Shown here piece by piece: positions 9,369 to 17,881 of a stretch of 64,000 nt of DNA. The notes below the pieces were generated by a model. That model made no database searches and was not told the DNA's origin. It saw nothing but the letters and a program-made list of their open reading frames with translations. Within the stretch, counting starts at the first letter, position 1. Every line of letters starts with the position of its first letter. The stretch covers positions 1-64,000 of the forward strand of contig JBGSNZ010000001.1 of assembly GCA_041739345.1 (NCBI GenBank), read 5' to 3'. Origin of the DNA: DIGJ01 sp041739345 (GTDB lineage: Bacteria > Bacillota > Clostridia > Lachnospirales > Lachnospiraceae). The translations under genes and the position numbers were made by a program.

Positions 9369-11339
9369 TCATCTTGTTTCTTCCGGAATTGCCGCCATAA
9401 ACGTAAAGGAACTATCGTTGTGTTCAAATATTACGACTCCTCCATAAGATTCAACAACCTTAATCATATTATGAATACCATATCCGTGAGAATTACCATC
9501 TTTAATTGTAATATAGTTTCCGTCCTTGATATTCAACTCTCCCCCATAAGAATTAATTACCTTGATCAGCCTTTGGCCCTTCATTGCCTCCGAGTTGATT
9601 GATACGAACCGTGGTTGTGACGCATCCATTTGTTTGCAAGCATATATTGCGTTTTCCAAAGCATTTCCCAATACAATACAAAAGTCACTGTCACTCATTA
9701 CAGCCTGTCTAGTAATATTACAGTGGGATTCTAATAGGATGCCATTTTCTTTGGCACGTAGGTAATAGTATCCGATGATGGAATTGCATATCGTATGCTC
9801 GCAGAATACTGGCAGTTGATCCATTCGTGACTTTTCACAGTACTCACTTAAAAAGATTCTTAGCCTTTCTAGATTACCTTCCTCAGCCAGGGTAAGCATA
9901 ACGCCTGTAAAATGATTGATGTCATGCTTAATCTCCCGGATTTCATTCATTTGCCTGTTGAGTGATTCATAATACTCCTTTTGCATAGCAATTTGCTTCT
10001 CGGCCATTTGCAACCGGGAAGAGGAAACTGTAAAATCATCGTAGAGATCACCCATGCGCAACGTATAAACTAAAACCATAAGGATTAGGAAAAAAACAAA
10101 GAATATCATCATTGTTAATGACATATTCTGATAAATTACACCACTGATATAATAGCTGTTTGTAACTAAACCCATTATGACAAAAAGGTACCCCATGAAT
10201 ATTACCACGCCATATTTATTTAGTTGTTCCTGATTTTTAAGGGTTTTAAAGAACAGATAAATATCTATGATAAAGGTGAGTGTCGGTACCATTACTGAAA
10301 AATTATCATTATATATGTCCTGTGGAATAAACAAATAAAGTAAATAGAGTAAACAATAATAAATAAAAAAGCCGATTTTCTCTTTCTTGCTTAATAAAAT
10401 GCCACACTGCTCTTGTACAAGGAATATAAGCAGATATTTCAGCACAAAACTCACAAAATACATAAATTCATTTGTTTGTTCATAGGAAAGGTTAAAAAAT
10501 ATAGTTGCCTGCCAGACACTGTAAAACTCAGTTGTCAACATCATCCTTAGTAGGATAAATAAAATTAAAACAGGCATCCAGATGGAGTATCGTTTCTGCC
10601 GCACTGAGAAAAGATATAAGGTAATCAGACAAATAAAAGCAAAAATGGAAATTCCAAACAAAAGCATCCGAATTGCAGAACGAATACGGATTTCTTTTAT
10701 GGCATGATTATAATTACATAAAACAGGAGTCATATAGAGTCCAGAAAATTTGGTAGTTGCGACTTCAATTACCACTTCATGTGTCGTACCAGAGCTAAGG
10801 GTAATCGGGAATAATTCGGCTTTTGGAGAGGCGAAAATCTTATTTCGGTACTTAGAGGCTGTGCCACTCTTTGCAGTAAGCTGCCCATCAATATATATCC
10901 GGTATGCGCTTCCAAAATCAAAGATTAGCGATGTCACTTGCTCATCACAGGATAAATTCTTCAGTATTAACCGATAGCTTCCATATCCACCGACAGGTAG
11001 ACTATCCCCATTTATTTTATATTTTGACCAAATATCCGGTACCTTCATGATAATGTCCACGTTAGATAATTCATTTGCTTTAGATACTCGATTTGCATTG
11101 GGTAATTGCTCTTGATCTGAGATAATAAATTGCTTCCAATAAAATTCCCACTGCCCGTCTAAATATGTATTGTGACTCGAGGGAATGCAATCTGACAAAT
11201 CAATGCTACCATTCACAGCCTCGGGCAACCCTGTAATCTCGTGATAGAAATACGATCTTGCCACATGAATATAAATATATAGTAGAGCCAGAATCAAACC
11301 ACCTACCAGTATCCATTTACGATACTTATTGTTATTCAT
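9369..11339 (-). CDS. Orphan sensor kinase, 7TMR-DISM type with GHKL ATPase
   Basis: A membrane kinase of about 656 residues. After a TM anchor, an extracytoplasmic beta-rich domain (LDGQWEFYWKQF, VGGYGSYRLIL, FDFGSAYRIYIDGQ) resembles the 7TMR-DISM extracellular domain, followed by seven hydrophobic segments. A coiled stretch leads to REIKHDINHF, with His as likely phosphoacceptor, and a GHKL ATPase (LGNALENAIYAC, GYGIHNM) as in AgrC/CitA-like kinases. I chose ATG 11339 because GGAAGG lies upstream; ATG 11378 has no ribosome site. No response regulator is adjacent. The ectodomain suggests carbohydrate or small-ligand sensing, but that is family-level inference. Confidence 0.82.
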   Translation of the reverse strand: MNNNKYRKWILVGGLILALLYIYIHVARSYFYHEITGLPEAVNGSIDLSDCIPSSHNTYLDGQWEFYWKQFIISDQEQLPNANRVSKANELSNVDIIMKVPDIWSKYKINGDSLPVGGYGSYRLILKNLSCDEQVTSLIFDFGSAYRIYIDGQLTAKSGTASKYRNKIFASPKAELFPITLSSGTTHEVVIEVATTKFSGLYMTPVLCNYNHAIKEIRIRSAIRMLLFGISIFAFICLITLYLFSVRQKRYSIWMPVLILFILLRMMLTTEFYSVWQATIFFNLSYEQTNEFMYFVSFVLKYLLIFLVQEQCGILLSKKEKIGFFIYYCLLYLLYLFIPQDIYNDNFSVMVPTLTFIIDIYLFFKTLKNQEQLNKYGVVIFMGYLFVIMGLVTNSYYISGVIYQNMSLTMMIFFVFFLILMVLVYTLRMGDLYDDFTVSSSRLQMAEKQIAMQKEYYESLNRQMNEIREIKHDINHFTGVMLTLAEEGNLERLRIFLSEYCEKSRMDQLPVFCEHTICNSIIGYYYLRAKENGILLESHCNITRQAVMSDSDFCIVLGNALENAIYACKQMDASQPRFVSINSEAMKGQRLIKVINSYGGELNIKDGNYITIKDGNSHGYGIHNMIKVVESYGGVVIFEHNDSSFTFMAAIPEETR

Positions 11340-11453
11340 CTTATATCCTTCCCAGCAGCCCCTGATGAACGTTGCCATATGTTATTAGTATATCACAGCC
11401 GATTCATGTAAGTAAATATAGGCATCATTGCAAAAAATTCAAGTAAAACAAAT

Positions 11454-11497
11454 AAAAAGCTACAGTAAAGGATGTGCAAATCCTTGCTGCAGCTTTT
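11454..11497 (-). terminator. Terminator after decarboxylase gamma-subunit gene
   Basis: Read on the minus strand, AAAAGCTGCAGCAAGGATTTG pairs back with CAAATCCT-type sequence ending CTTTACTGTAGCTTTTT. It closes the beta/gamma unit before the kinase gene begins. Confidence 0.75.
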
Positions 11498-11524
11498 CGA
11501 TTTTATGAGAATGCTTAAGTTATA

Positions 11525-11674
11525 TTATTCAACGTCATTTTTATCTTTGAAGAGAGGTAAGTTTGTAACCTTTGACAGCAGAACAACAATAAAAGTTAAT
11601 AGTCCAATTACTACAAAGATGGAAAGCATTCCTTTTCCCATTATTTCTAATGCATATAATACAGTCTGACTCAT
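11525..11674 (-). CDS. Small OadG-like gamma subunit of Na+-pumping decarboxylase
   Basis: A 49-residue protein with one transmembrane helix (MLSIFVVIGLLTFIVVLLSKV) preceded by a short N-terminus and followed by a charged tail. The size, topology and position 21 bases behind an OadB-like beta subunit fit the gamma subunit that anchors and assembles sodium-pump decarboxylases. ATG 11674 has AAAGGAG upstream. It lacks the long Pro/Ala-rich tail with Zn-binding His seen in classical OadG. The assignment rests on topology and neighbour, not on a motif. Confidence 0.72.
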   Translation of the reverse strand: MSQTVLYALEIMGKGMLSIFVVIGLLTFIVVLLSKVTNLPLFKDKNDVE

Positions 11675-11695
11675 ACGTTACTCCTTTCGTTTATC

Positions 11696-12835
11696 CTATT
11701 TGAGAAGCTGACTCACAATATTAATTACAACACCACCTGCAACTACAGAACCAATCTGTCCGGCAACGTTAGCACTGATTGCATGCATTAATAAGTGGTT
11801 TGTAGGATCTTCCTGAAGCCCCATCTTTTGAATGACACGGGCTGACATAGGAAATGCTGATATACCAGCTGCTCCTACCATAGGATTGATTTTCTTTTTA
11901 AGAAACAGGTTCATGAATTTTGCAAATAATACACCGCCGATAGTGTCGAATACAAATGCAACCAAACCTAAAAGCATAATGATTAAGGTATCCATATTTA
12001 TAAAGTCTCCAGCTTGCATTTTAAAAGCAATTGTAATACCTAGTAATAATGTAATTAAGTTTGCCAAGCTTGTCTGTGCTGTTTCGGATAGGCTTCCAAG
12101 AACACCACATTCTCTGATTAAGTTACCAAACATTAAGAAACCTACTAGTGCAACAGATTGAGGTGCAATCAAACCGGCGATAATTGTAACAACGATAGGA
12201 AAGATTAATTTAGTTAATTTAGTTACAGACTTTGGATTGTAATCCATGCGGATCATACGTTCTTTTTTCGTAGTTACCAATTTAACAGCAAAGGGTTGTA
12301 CGATAGGAACCAATGCCATGTAAGAGTACGCCGCGACTGCAATAGGTCCCATATACTGGGAATTCATGATTTGGGATACCAAAATAGAGGTAGGTCCGTC
12401 AGCAGCACCGATAATACCGATGGATGCAGCATCATTTAAATTAAAACCTAAAAGAGCAGCAAGTAAGATGGTAAAGAAAATACCAAACTGTGCAGCACCA
12501 CCGAATAAGAACATCTTCGGATTGGCAAGTAAAGGTCCGAAATCAATCATTGCGCCTATTCCAATAAATAACAGGATGGGTAAAGCTTCTGAAGCACTGA
12601 TTGTTGTTTCAAACAACCATTGAATAATACCTTGGGTATTACCAACACCTTCGATCGTTTGGTTTAGTACACCGGAAAGAGGTATGTTTACAAGAATTGC
12701 ACCAAACCCCATAGGCAAAAGCAGTGAAGGTTCAAAACCTTTGGCAATCGCCAAATAGATTAACAAACCACCTATTAAGAACATTAACCACTGCTGCCAA
12801 GTAACTGCCAATAAACCTGACAATAAGAAATCCAT
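11696..12835 (-). CDS. oadB: Na+-transporting decarboxylase beta subunit (OadB/MmdB/GcdB family)
   Basis: A polytopic membrane protein of 379 residues that couples decarboxylation of a carboxybiotin carrier to Na+ export. Family features include IGAADGPTSI in the middle of the protein, the N-terminal GFEPSLLLPMGFGAILVN and the C-terminal PMVGAAGISAFPMSARVIQK. A ribosome site (AGGAGGGCTAT) precedes ATG 12835. The gamma-like subunit follows. The carboxyltransferase alpha subunit and the biotin carrier are not in this window, so the substrate (oxaloacetate, methylmalonyl-CoA or glutaconyl-CoA) cannot be assigned; the symbol is a family label. Confidence 0.9.
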   Translation of the reverse strand: MDFLLSGLLAVTWQQWLMFLIGGLLIYLAIAKGFEPSLLLPMGFGAILVNIPLSGVLNQTIEGVGNTQGIIQWLFETTISASEALPILLFIGIGAMIDFGPLLANPKMFLFGGAAQFGIFFTILLAALLGFNLNDAASIGIIGAADGPTSILVSQIMNSQYMGPIAVAAYSYMALVPIVQPFAVKLVTTKKERMIRMDYNPKSVTKLTKLIFPIVVTIIAGLIAPQSVALVGFLMFGNLIRECGVLGSLSETAQTSLANLITLLLGITIAFKMQAGDFINMDTLIIMLLGLVAFVFDTIGGVLFAKFMNLFLKKKINPMVGAAGISAFPMSARVIQKMGLQEDPTNHLLMHAISANVAGQIGSVVAGGVVINIVSQLLK

Positions 12836-13123
12836 AATTATAGCCCTCCTAAGTTATACGTATAATTTTAATAAGATAGTACGGTTAAATGCCTTTAATG
12901 TAATATTTTGTAGATACATATAGAAAAATGGGCATTCTAGGAATATTATATCTCTATAAGTAATAAAATACAATGCAATATATCTATATGTTTTTAAGTT
13001 TCACTCGAAGGTAGAATTACCATTTCAAGAAAATGTATGTATTTTAGGAATAAATTGTTGTAAAATAAAACACAAGAATAGATGATTTTAATAATTAAGG
13101 AAAGAAACAAATGGGGGGGTTAT
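12836..13123. other. Divergent intergenic region, no gene seen
   Basis: AT-rich sequence between divergently oriented oadB and the PH-like gene. A weak minus-strand promoter (TTACAT, 16 bases, TACTAT) could serve oadB. I saw no strong hairpin or conserved element. Confidence 0.5.
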
Positions 13124-13690
13124 ATGAATCAATTAATTCGAAGTGAATTACTGACAGATGAAACAATACTTTGGTCAGGGCAACCGAATAAAAATAAGAT
13201 TTTTAATTTAGGAGATATTTATTTAATACCTTTTAGTATTGTTTGGTGTGGATTCATTTGCTTCTGGGAATACACGGTGTTAGTAAGCACAGCATATTTT
13301 TTTGCATTATTTGGACTGCTTTTTGTTTTTGTTGGGCTATATCTTTTAATTGGTCGTTTCATTTACAAGAATTATGTGAGAGCGAACACATATTATTTCA
13401 TCACACAAAAAAGAATACTGATTCTTAAGGATGCTAATTCAAGAAAGCTTGAGGCGGAGTTCATAAGCGCAATACCTTGCATCAATAAGAATGTTGATTC
13501 CAGTGGCCGTGGGACTATCATATTTGGTAATTCCTCAGGGCATTCAGGCATCTACAATGATAGTGGATTGGATTTGTTGGGGACAGGTTATAGATATGGA
13601 AAAACAGCTCCTACATTCTATGATATAGAACAAGGGGATGAAGTGTATAGAATCGTTAACGAGATAAGGAATATAGGTACAGTTATTTAA
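13124..13690 (+). CDS. PH-like (bPH) membrane protein, function unknown
   Basis: A 188-residue protein. Residues ~10-25 (LTDETILWSGQPN) and ~85-130 (YFITQKRILILKD, then ISAIPCINK) match the pattern of bacterial PH-like domain proteins, with two transmembrane helices (residues ~30-85) inserted after the first strand. I chose ATG 13124 behind GGGGGGTTAT; an upstream ATG at 13082 lacks a site and would add 14 charged residues. The role is unknown. A structured intergenic repeat follows it before glpK. Confidence 0.65.
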   Translation: MNQLIRSELLTDETILWSGQPNKNKIFNLGDIYLIPFSIVWCGFICFWEYTVLVSTAYFFALFGLLFVFVGLYLLIGRFIYKNYVRANTYYFITQKRILILKDANSRKLEAEFISAIPCINKNVDSSGRGTIIFGNSSGHSGIYNDSGLDLLGTGYRYGKTAPTFYDIEQGDEVYRIVNEIRNIGTVI

Positions 13691-13746
13691 ATAATTAAAA
13701 GTAATACATAACGATCTAAACTTCAACTTCCCAATACGGAGCATAG

Positions 13747-13891
13747 CACCAACAGCGGCCGGTACAGAACGAATTTAAGCGATATTTTAGAAAGACAATA
13801 GCGATAATGGAGTCCTCAGAAGAGATTATCGCTGCCTATGGCTTCCTAAAATCGAACATCGCGTTGAGTTCTGTACCGGCCGCTGTTGGTG
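13747..13891 (+). repeat. Family-2 structured hairpin element, copy 1 (145 nt)
   Basis: Outer arms of 24 perfectly paired bases (13747-13770 with 13868-13891) enclose a second stem (GCGAT-ATTTTAG with CTAAAAT-CGA-CATCGC). An internal loop has AAGACA on one side and TATGGCTT on the other. An apical stem (AGCGATAAT with ATTATCGCT) closes it. The loop motifs and inner stem match the element at 19646-19797, while outer and apical stems differ in sequence but still pair. It lies between the PH-like gene and glpK. Confidence 0.8.
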
Positions 13892-14091
13892 TTAGGCGTA
13901 TTTTCAGGCATAGTTGTTAAACTCATTAATTAGCACGTATTTTAATATCATAACCTCCATTTTTACACATTTCTTAATCTGTCAAAATTCCAACTCTAAT
14001 TTGGACACATTCAAAATCCTGTCTAAAGACTTGGAAATAAAACGATGTTACGATGACTTTATCAAAACAACGTTGGAGGAGGATTCATATT
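13892..14091 (+). promoter_or_regulatory. glpK upstream region, possible weak promoter
   Basis: The rest of the 401-base gap before glpK is AT-rich. TTGGAC followed 17 bases later by TAAAGA (about 14002-14030) could be a promoter. A good ribosome site, GGAGGAGGA, precedes glpK. No clear GlpP-type or catabolite-repression operator was found. Confidence 0.35.
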
Positions 14092-15588
14092 ATGGCTAAA
14101 TATGTTATGGCACTAGATGCAGGTACAACAAGTAATCGATGCATTCTTTTTAATGAAAAAGGGGAAATGTGCAGTGTAGCTCAAAAAGAATTTACACAAT
14201 ATTTCCCAAAACCAGGCTGGGTAGAGCATGATGCAGATGAAATCTGGTCAACCCAGTTAGGAGTAGCTGTTGAGGCTATGCATAAAATTGGTGCTACAGC
14301 AGAAGATATCGCAGCGATTGGTATTACCAATCAAAGAGAAACAACAATCGTTTGGGACAAAAATACTGGAGAACCAGTATATCATGCAATTGTATGGCAG
14401 TGTCGAAGAACTTCCGAATATTGTGATACGCTCAAGGATAAAGGACTTACAGATACCTTCCGTAAAAAAACAGGTTTAGTCATTGATGCTTACTTCTCTG
14501 GAACCAAAGTAAAATGGATTCTCGACAATGTTGAAGGCGTAAGAGAACGAGCAGAACGGGGAGAATTACTCTTTGGTACCGTTGAAACATGGCTGATTTG
14601 GAAACTAACCAAAGGTGCTGTTCATGTAACGGATTATTCGAATGCATCTCGTACCTTGCTTTTTAACATCAATGAGTTGAAATGGGATAAAGAGATTCTT
14701 GCAGAATTAAATATTCCAGAATCTATGCTTCCAGAAGCAAGACCATCCAGTTGTGTTTATGGAACAACAGATCCATCCTTCTTTGGTGGAGCAATTAGAA
14801 TTGCTGGAGCAGCTGGAGACCAGCAGGCAGCTTTGTTTGGTCAGACCTGTTTCAATGCAGGAGAAGCTAAGAATACATATGGAACAGGATGCTTTATGCT
14901 CATGAATACCGGAGAAACACCTGTATTTTCAAACAATGGATTGGTTACTACAATTGCTTGGGGATTAGACGGCAAAGTTAATTATGCACTCGAAGGTTCT
15001 ATCTTTGTTGCAGGAGCAGCTATTCAATGGTTAAGAGATGAAATGAAATTAGTGGATGCTTCGCCAGATTCCGAATATATGGCACAAAAAGTAAAAGATA
15101 CAAACGGCTGCTATGTTGTTCCAGCATTTACCGGTCTTGGAGCGCCACACTGGGATCAATATGCAAGAGGAACTATCGTTGGATTAACCAGAGGAGTTAA
15201 TAAGTATCACATGATCCGTGCCACATTAGAATCCATTGCTTATCAGGTAAATGACGTAATTTCTGCAATGAAGGCAGATTCTGGAATTGAACTATCAGCA
15301 CTTAAAGTGGATGGTGGAGCAAGTGCAAATAATTTCTTAATGCAGACACAGGCAGATATTATGAATGCACCAGTAAATCGTCCAAATTGTGTAGAAACAA
15401 CCGCAATGGGTGCTGCTTACTTGGCAGGTTTGGCAGTTGGCTATTGGGAGAGCAAAGAAGACGTTATTAAAAACTGGGCAATCGATCGTATTTTTGAGCC
15501 ACAGATTGAAGAAACAGAGCGAGCAAGCAGAGTAAAAGGCTGGAATAAAGCCGTTAAATATGCCTATGGTTGGGCAAAAGAAGACTAA
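14092..15588 (+). CDS. glpK: Glycerol kinase
   Basis: ATP-dependent glycerol kinase of 498 residues, making sn-glycerol 3-phosphate in the cytoplasm. The FGGY-family start (MALDAGTTSNRCILFNE), ITNQRETT, WQCRRTSEYC, AGAAGDQQAALFGQ, NTYGTGCFMLMNTG and the C-terminal VDGGASANNFLMQ are all present. Length is the usual ~500. I chose ATG 14092 just after GGAGGAGGATTC; an upstream ATG at 14053 has no such site. glpF follows by 18 bases and glycerol-3-phosphate oxidation genes come next, giving a complete uptake, phosphorylation and oxidation path. Confidence 0.97.
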   Translation: MAKYVMALDAGTTSNRCILFNEKGEMCSVAQKEFTQYFPKPGWVEHDADEIWSTQLGVAVEAMHKIGATAEDIAAIGITNQRETTIVWDKNTGEPVYHAIVWQCRRTSEYCDTLKDKGLTDTFRKKTGLVIDAYFSGTKVKWILDNVEGVRERAERGELLFGTVETWLIWKLTKGAVHVTDYSNASRTLLFNINELKWDKEILAELNIPESMLPEARPSSCVYGTTDPSFFGGAIRIAGAAGDQQAALFGQTCFNAGEAKNTYGTGCFMLMNTGETPVFSNNGLVTTIAWGLDGKVNYALEGSIFVAGAAIQWLRDEMKLVDASPDSEYMAQKVKDTNGCYVVPAFTGLGAPHWDQYARGTIVGLTRGVNKYHMIRATLESIAYQVNDVISAMKADSGIELSALKVDGGASANNFLMQTQADIMNAPVNRPNCVETTAMGAAYLAGLAVGYWESKEDVIKNWAIDRIFEPQIEETERASRVKGWNKAVKYAYGWAKED

Positions 15589-15606
15589 ATTGAGGAGGTA
15601 AAATGT

Positions 15607-16317
15607 ATGTTACCATATATCGGGGAGTTTTTGGGAACCTTTATGTTGATTTTGTTAGGTGATGGAGTAGTAGCAAATGTAACATTGAACAAATCTGGAA
15701 TGAAAGGTGCTGGTGCAACTCAGATTACTTTTGCATGGGGCCTTGCTGTTATGCTTCCTGCATTTATATTTGGAGCAGCATCCGGAGCACAATTTAATCC
15801 AGCGCTTACGTTAGCTCTGGCAGCAGATGGAAGTATGGCTTGGAACATGGTACCAGGTTATATTGCTGCACAGTTTGCAGGTGCGTTCCTTGGAGCAGTT
15901 CTTGTATATCTTTTATTTAAGAAACAGTTTGATGAGACCGAAGAAGCCGGAACAAAATTGGGCGTTTTCGCTACAGGAGCATCTGTACCACACAAAGGAT
16001 TAAATATCTTAAGTGAAGCAGTTGGTACATTTGTATTAGTATTTGCAATCAAAGGCATTGGCCAAGTAAGCAATTTAGCTCCAGGTGTTGATAAATTATT
16101 GGTATTTGGAATTATCGTTTCCGTTGGTATGTCTCTTGGTGGCTTGACTGGATATGCGATTAACCCAGCTCGTGATATCGGTCCTCGTATTGCGCATGCG
16201 CTTCTTCCGATTAAAGGAAAAGGAAGTTCAAACTGGGGTTATGCCATTGTTCCTCTCGTTGGTCCTATTCTTGGTGCTTTAGCAGCAGTATTCTTATATG
16301 GAATTATTCCATGGTAG
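15607..16317 (+). CDS. glpF: Glycerol uptake facilitator (aquaglyceroporin)
   Basis: A MIP-family channel of 236 residues with six transmembrane helices and the two half-helix motifs. The first is altered to FNPAL instead of NPA in its usual SGAHxNPAVT context (here SGAQFNPALT), and the second is YAINPARDIGPR. The Asp in the second motif favours glycerol over water. ATG 15607 follows AGGAGG; an overlapping ATG at 15603 is in another frame. It is cotranscribed with glpK (18-base gap). It likely supplies glycerol by facilitated diffusion. Confidence 0.95.
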   Translation: MLPYIGEFLGTFMLILLGDGVVANVTLNKSGMKGAGATQITFAWGLAVMLPAFIFGAASGAQFNPALTLALAADGSMAWNMVPGYIAAQFAGAFLGAVLVYLLFKKQFDETEEAGTKLGVFATGASVPHKGLNILSEAVGTFVLVFAIKGIGQVSNLAPGVDKLLVFGIIVSVGMSLGGLTGYAINPARDIGPRIAHALLPIKGKGSSNWGYAIVPLVGPILGALAAVFLYGIIPW

Positions 16318-16374
16318 AAAATTAAAGAATTATACTAATTAATAAAAAATTGAATACTTGCTGTGAGAGATTAA

Positions 16375-16422
16375 AGAGCCAAGCAGATTATGTCTGAAAA
16401 GATATAAGCATTGCTTGGCTCT
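16375..16422 (+). terminator. Hairpin between glpF and the G3P dehydrogenase gene
   Basis: AGAGCCAAGCA pairs with TGCTTGGCTCT over a 26-base loop. It lacks a clear U-run after the stem (AATAATGAAG follows), so it may be an RNA-processing or antitermination site rather than a simple terminator. Confidence 0.45.
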
Positions 16423-16444
16423 AATAATGAAGGGAGAATAGAAC

Positions 16445-17869
16445 ATGTATGATGTTGTAATTATCGGTGCTGGTGTATCAGGCTGTGCAATTGCAAGAGA
16501 ATTATCTAGATACGAAGTTAAAGCTTGTGTACTTGAAAAAGAAGAGGACGTATGTTGCCAGACATCAAAAGCAAACAGCGGAATTGTTCATGCTGGTTAT
16601 GATGCAGCGCATGGTTCTATGATGGCAGAATTAAATGTAATTGGAAATGAAAAAATGGAGGCGCTATCAAAGGAGCTTGATTTTGCGTTTGTAAAGAATG
16701 GTTCGTTAGTGGTATGCCTTGATAAAGAAGCATTGCCAAATCTATATAAGCTTTATGAGAATGGTATCGCAAATGGTGTGAAAGAGCTACGCATTGTTAA
16801 TCAAGATGAGGTTCGTATATTGGAACCAAATATATCAAATAATGTGATTGCGGCTCTCTATGCGCCAACGGCAGGAATTGTATGTCCATTTGGATTGACA
16901 ATTGCTTTTGCAGAAAATGCAGCAACGAACGGAATTGAGTTCCGCTTTGATACCAAGGTAGAGGAAATTGAGAAGTTAAGGTCTGGGTTTATTATTAATA
17001 CAAACAAAGGAAATGTTGTAACGAAATATGTAGTAAATGCCGCTGGTGTTTATTCGGACGAGATTCACAATATGGTGAGTGAACACAAAATCCATATTAC
17101 ACCGCGAAGAGGAGATTATTGCTTGCTTGATAAGGCTACAGAGGGCTTTGTGAAACAAACCATTTTTCAGCTTCCAGATAAGTTTGGAAAAGGAGTATTG
17201 GTATCACCAACTGCCCATGGTAATACAATTGTGGGACCTACCGCTATTGATATTTTAGATAAAGAGGGAAGTAATACCACAGTGGAAGGCCTAAATCATT
17301 TAATTATGACAGCAGGAAATACTGTAACCAACTTGCCAATTCGACAGGTCATCACTTCATTTGCAGGACTTCGAGCACATGAAGAGCATCATGAGTTTAT
17401 TATAGGCGAAGTAGAAGACGCCAAAGGATTTATAGACTGTGCAGCAATCGAATCACCAGGACTTACCAGTTCCCCCGCAATCGGCGAAAAAGTAGCAACG
17501 CTTCTGGCTAACAAACTTTCTTTAAATAAAAATGCTATGTTCAATGGAACTAGAAAAGGAATCCTGAATCCAAAGACATTAAGTGCGCAAGAGAGAAATG
17601 AGTTGATTGCGAAGAAGCCAGCGTATGGAAATATAATTTGCCGCTGTGAATCAATTAGCGAAGGAGAACTTCTAGATGCCATTCATAGACCGCTTGGAGC
17701 AAAATCCCTGGATGGAATAAAACGTAGAACCAGAGCTGGTATGGGACGCTGTCAGGCTGGCTTTTGTTCGCCAAAGACCATGCAGATTTTAGCAAGAGAA
17801 TTAGATCTAACTGCATTGGAAATAACGAAATGCGGTGGTGAATCAAAACTTTTGCTTGATAAAAGATAA
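16445..17869 (+). CDS. Glycerol-3-phosphate dehydrogenase-like FAD enzyme with BFD-type Fe-S domain
   Basis: A 474-residue flavoprotein. The N-terminal FAD fold is clear (VVIIGAGVSGCAIARELS, then SKANSGIVHAGYD), of the DAO/GlpA type. The C-terminal ~75 residues hold four cysteines in CRCES...GMGRCQAGFCSP, a BFD-like [2Fe-2S] domain as in GlpA. It probably oxidises glycerol 3-phosphate to dihydroxyacetone phosphate and passes electrons to the next flavoprotein. It follows glpK-glpF and is 12 bases ahead of the next oxidoreductase gene. It may equally be the split GlpABC-like enzyme of anaerobes; the electron acceptor is not evident. Confidence 0.88.
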   Translation: MYDVVIIGAGVSGCAIARELSRYEVKACVLEKEEDVCCQTSKANSGIVHAGYDAAHGSMMAELNVIGNEKMEALSKELDFAFVKNGSLVVCLDKEALPNLYKLYENGIANGVKELRIVNQDEVRILEPNISNNVIAALYAPTAGIVCPFGLTIAFAENAATNGIEFRFDTKVEEIEKLRSGFIINTNKGNVVTKYVVNAAGVYSDEIHNMVSEHKIHITPRRGDYCLLDKATEGFVKQTIFQLPDKFGKGVLVSPTAHGNTIVGPTAIDILDKEGSNTTVEGLNHLIMTAGNTVTNLPIRQVITSFAGLRAHEEHHEFIIGEVEDAKGFIDCAAIESPGLTSSPAIGEKVATLLANKLSLNKNAMFNGTRKGILNPKTLSAQERNELIAKKPAYGNIICRCESISEGELLDAIHRPLGAKSLDGIKRRTRAGMGRCQAGFCSPKTMQILARELDLTALEITKCGGESKLLLDKR

Positions 17870-17881
17870 GGGGTGATGAGA

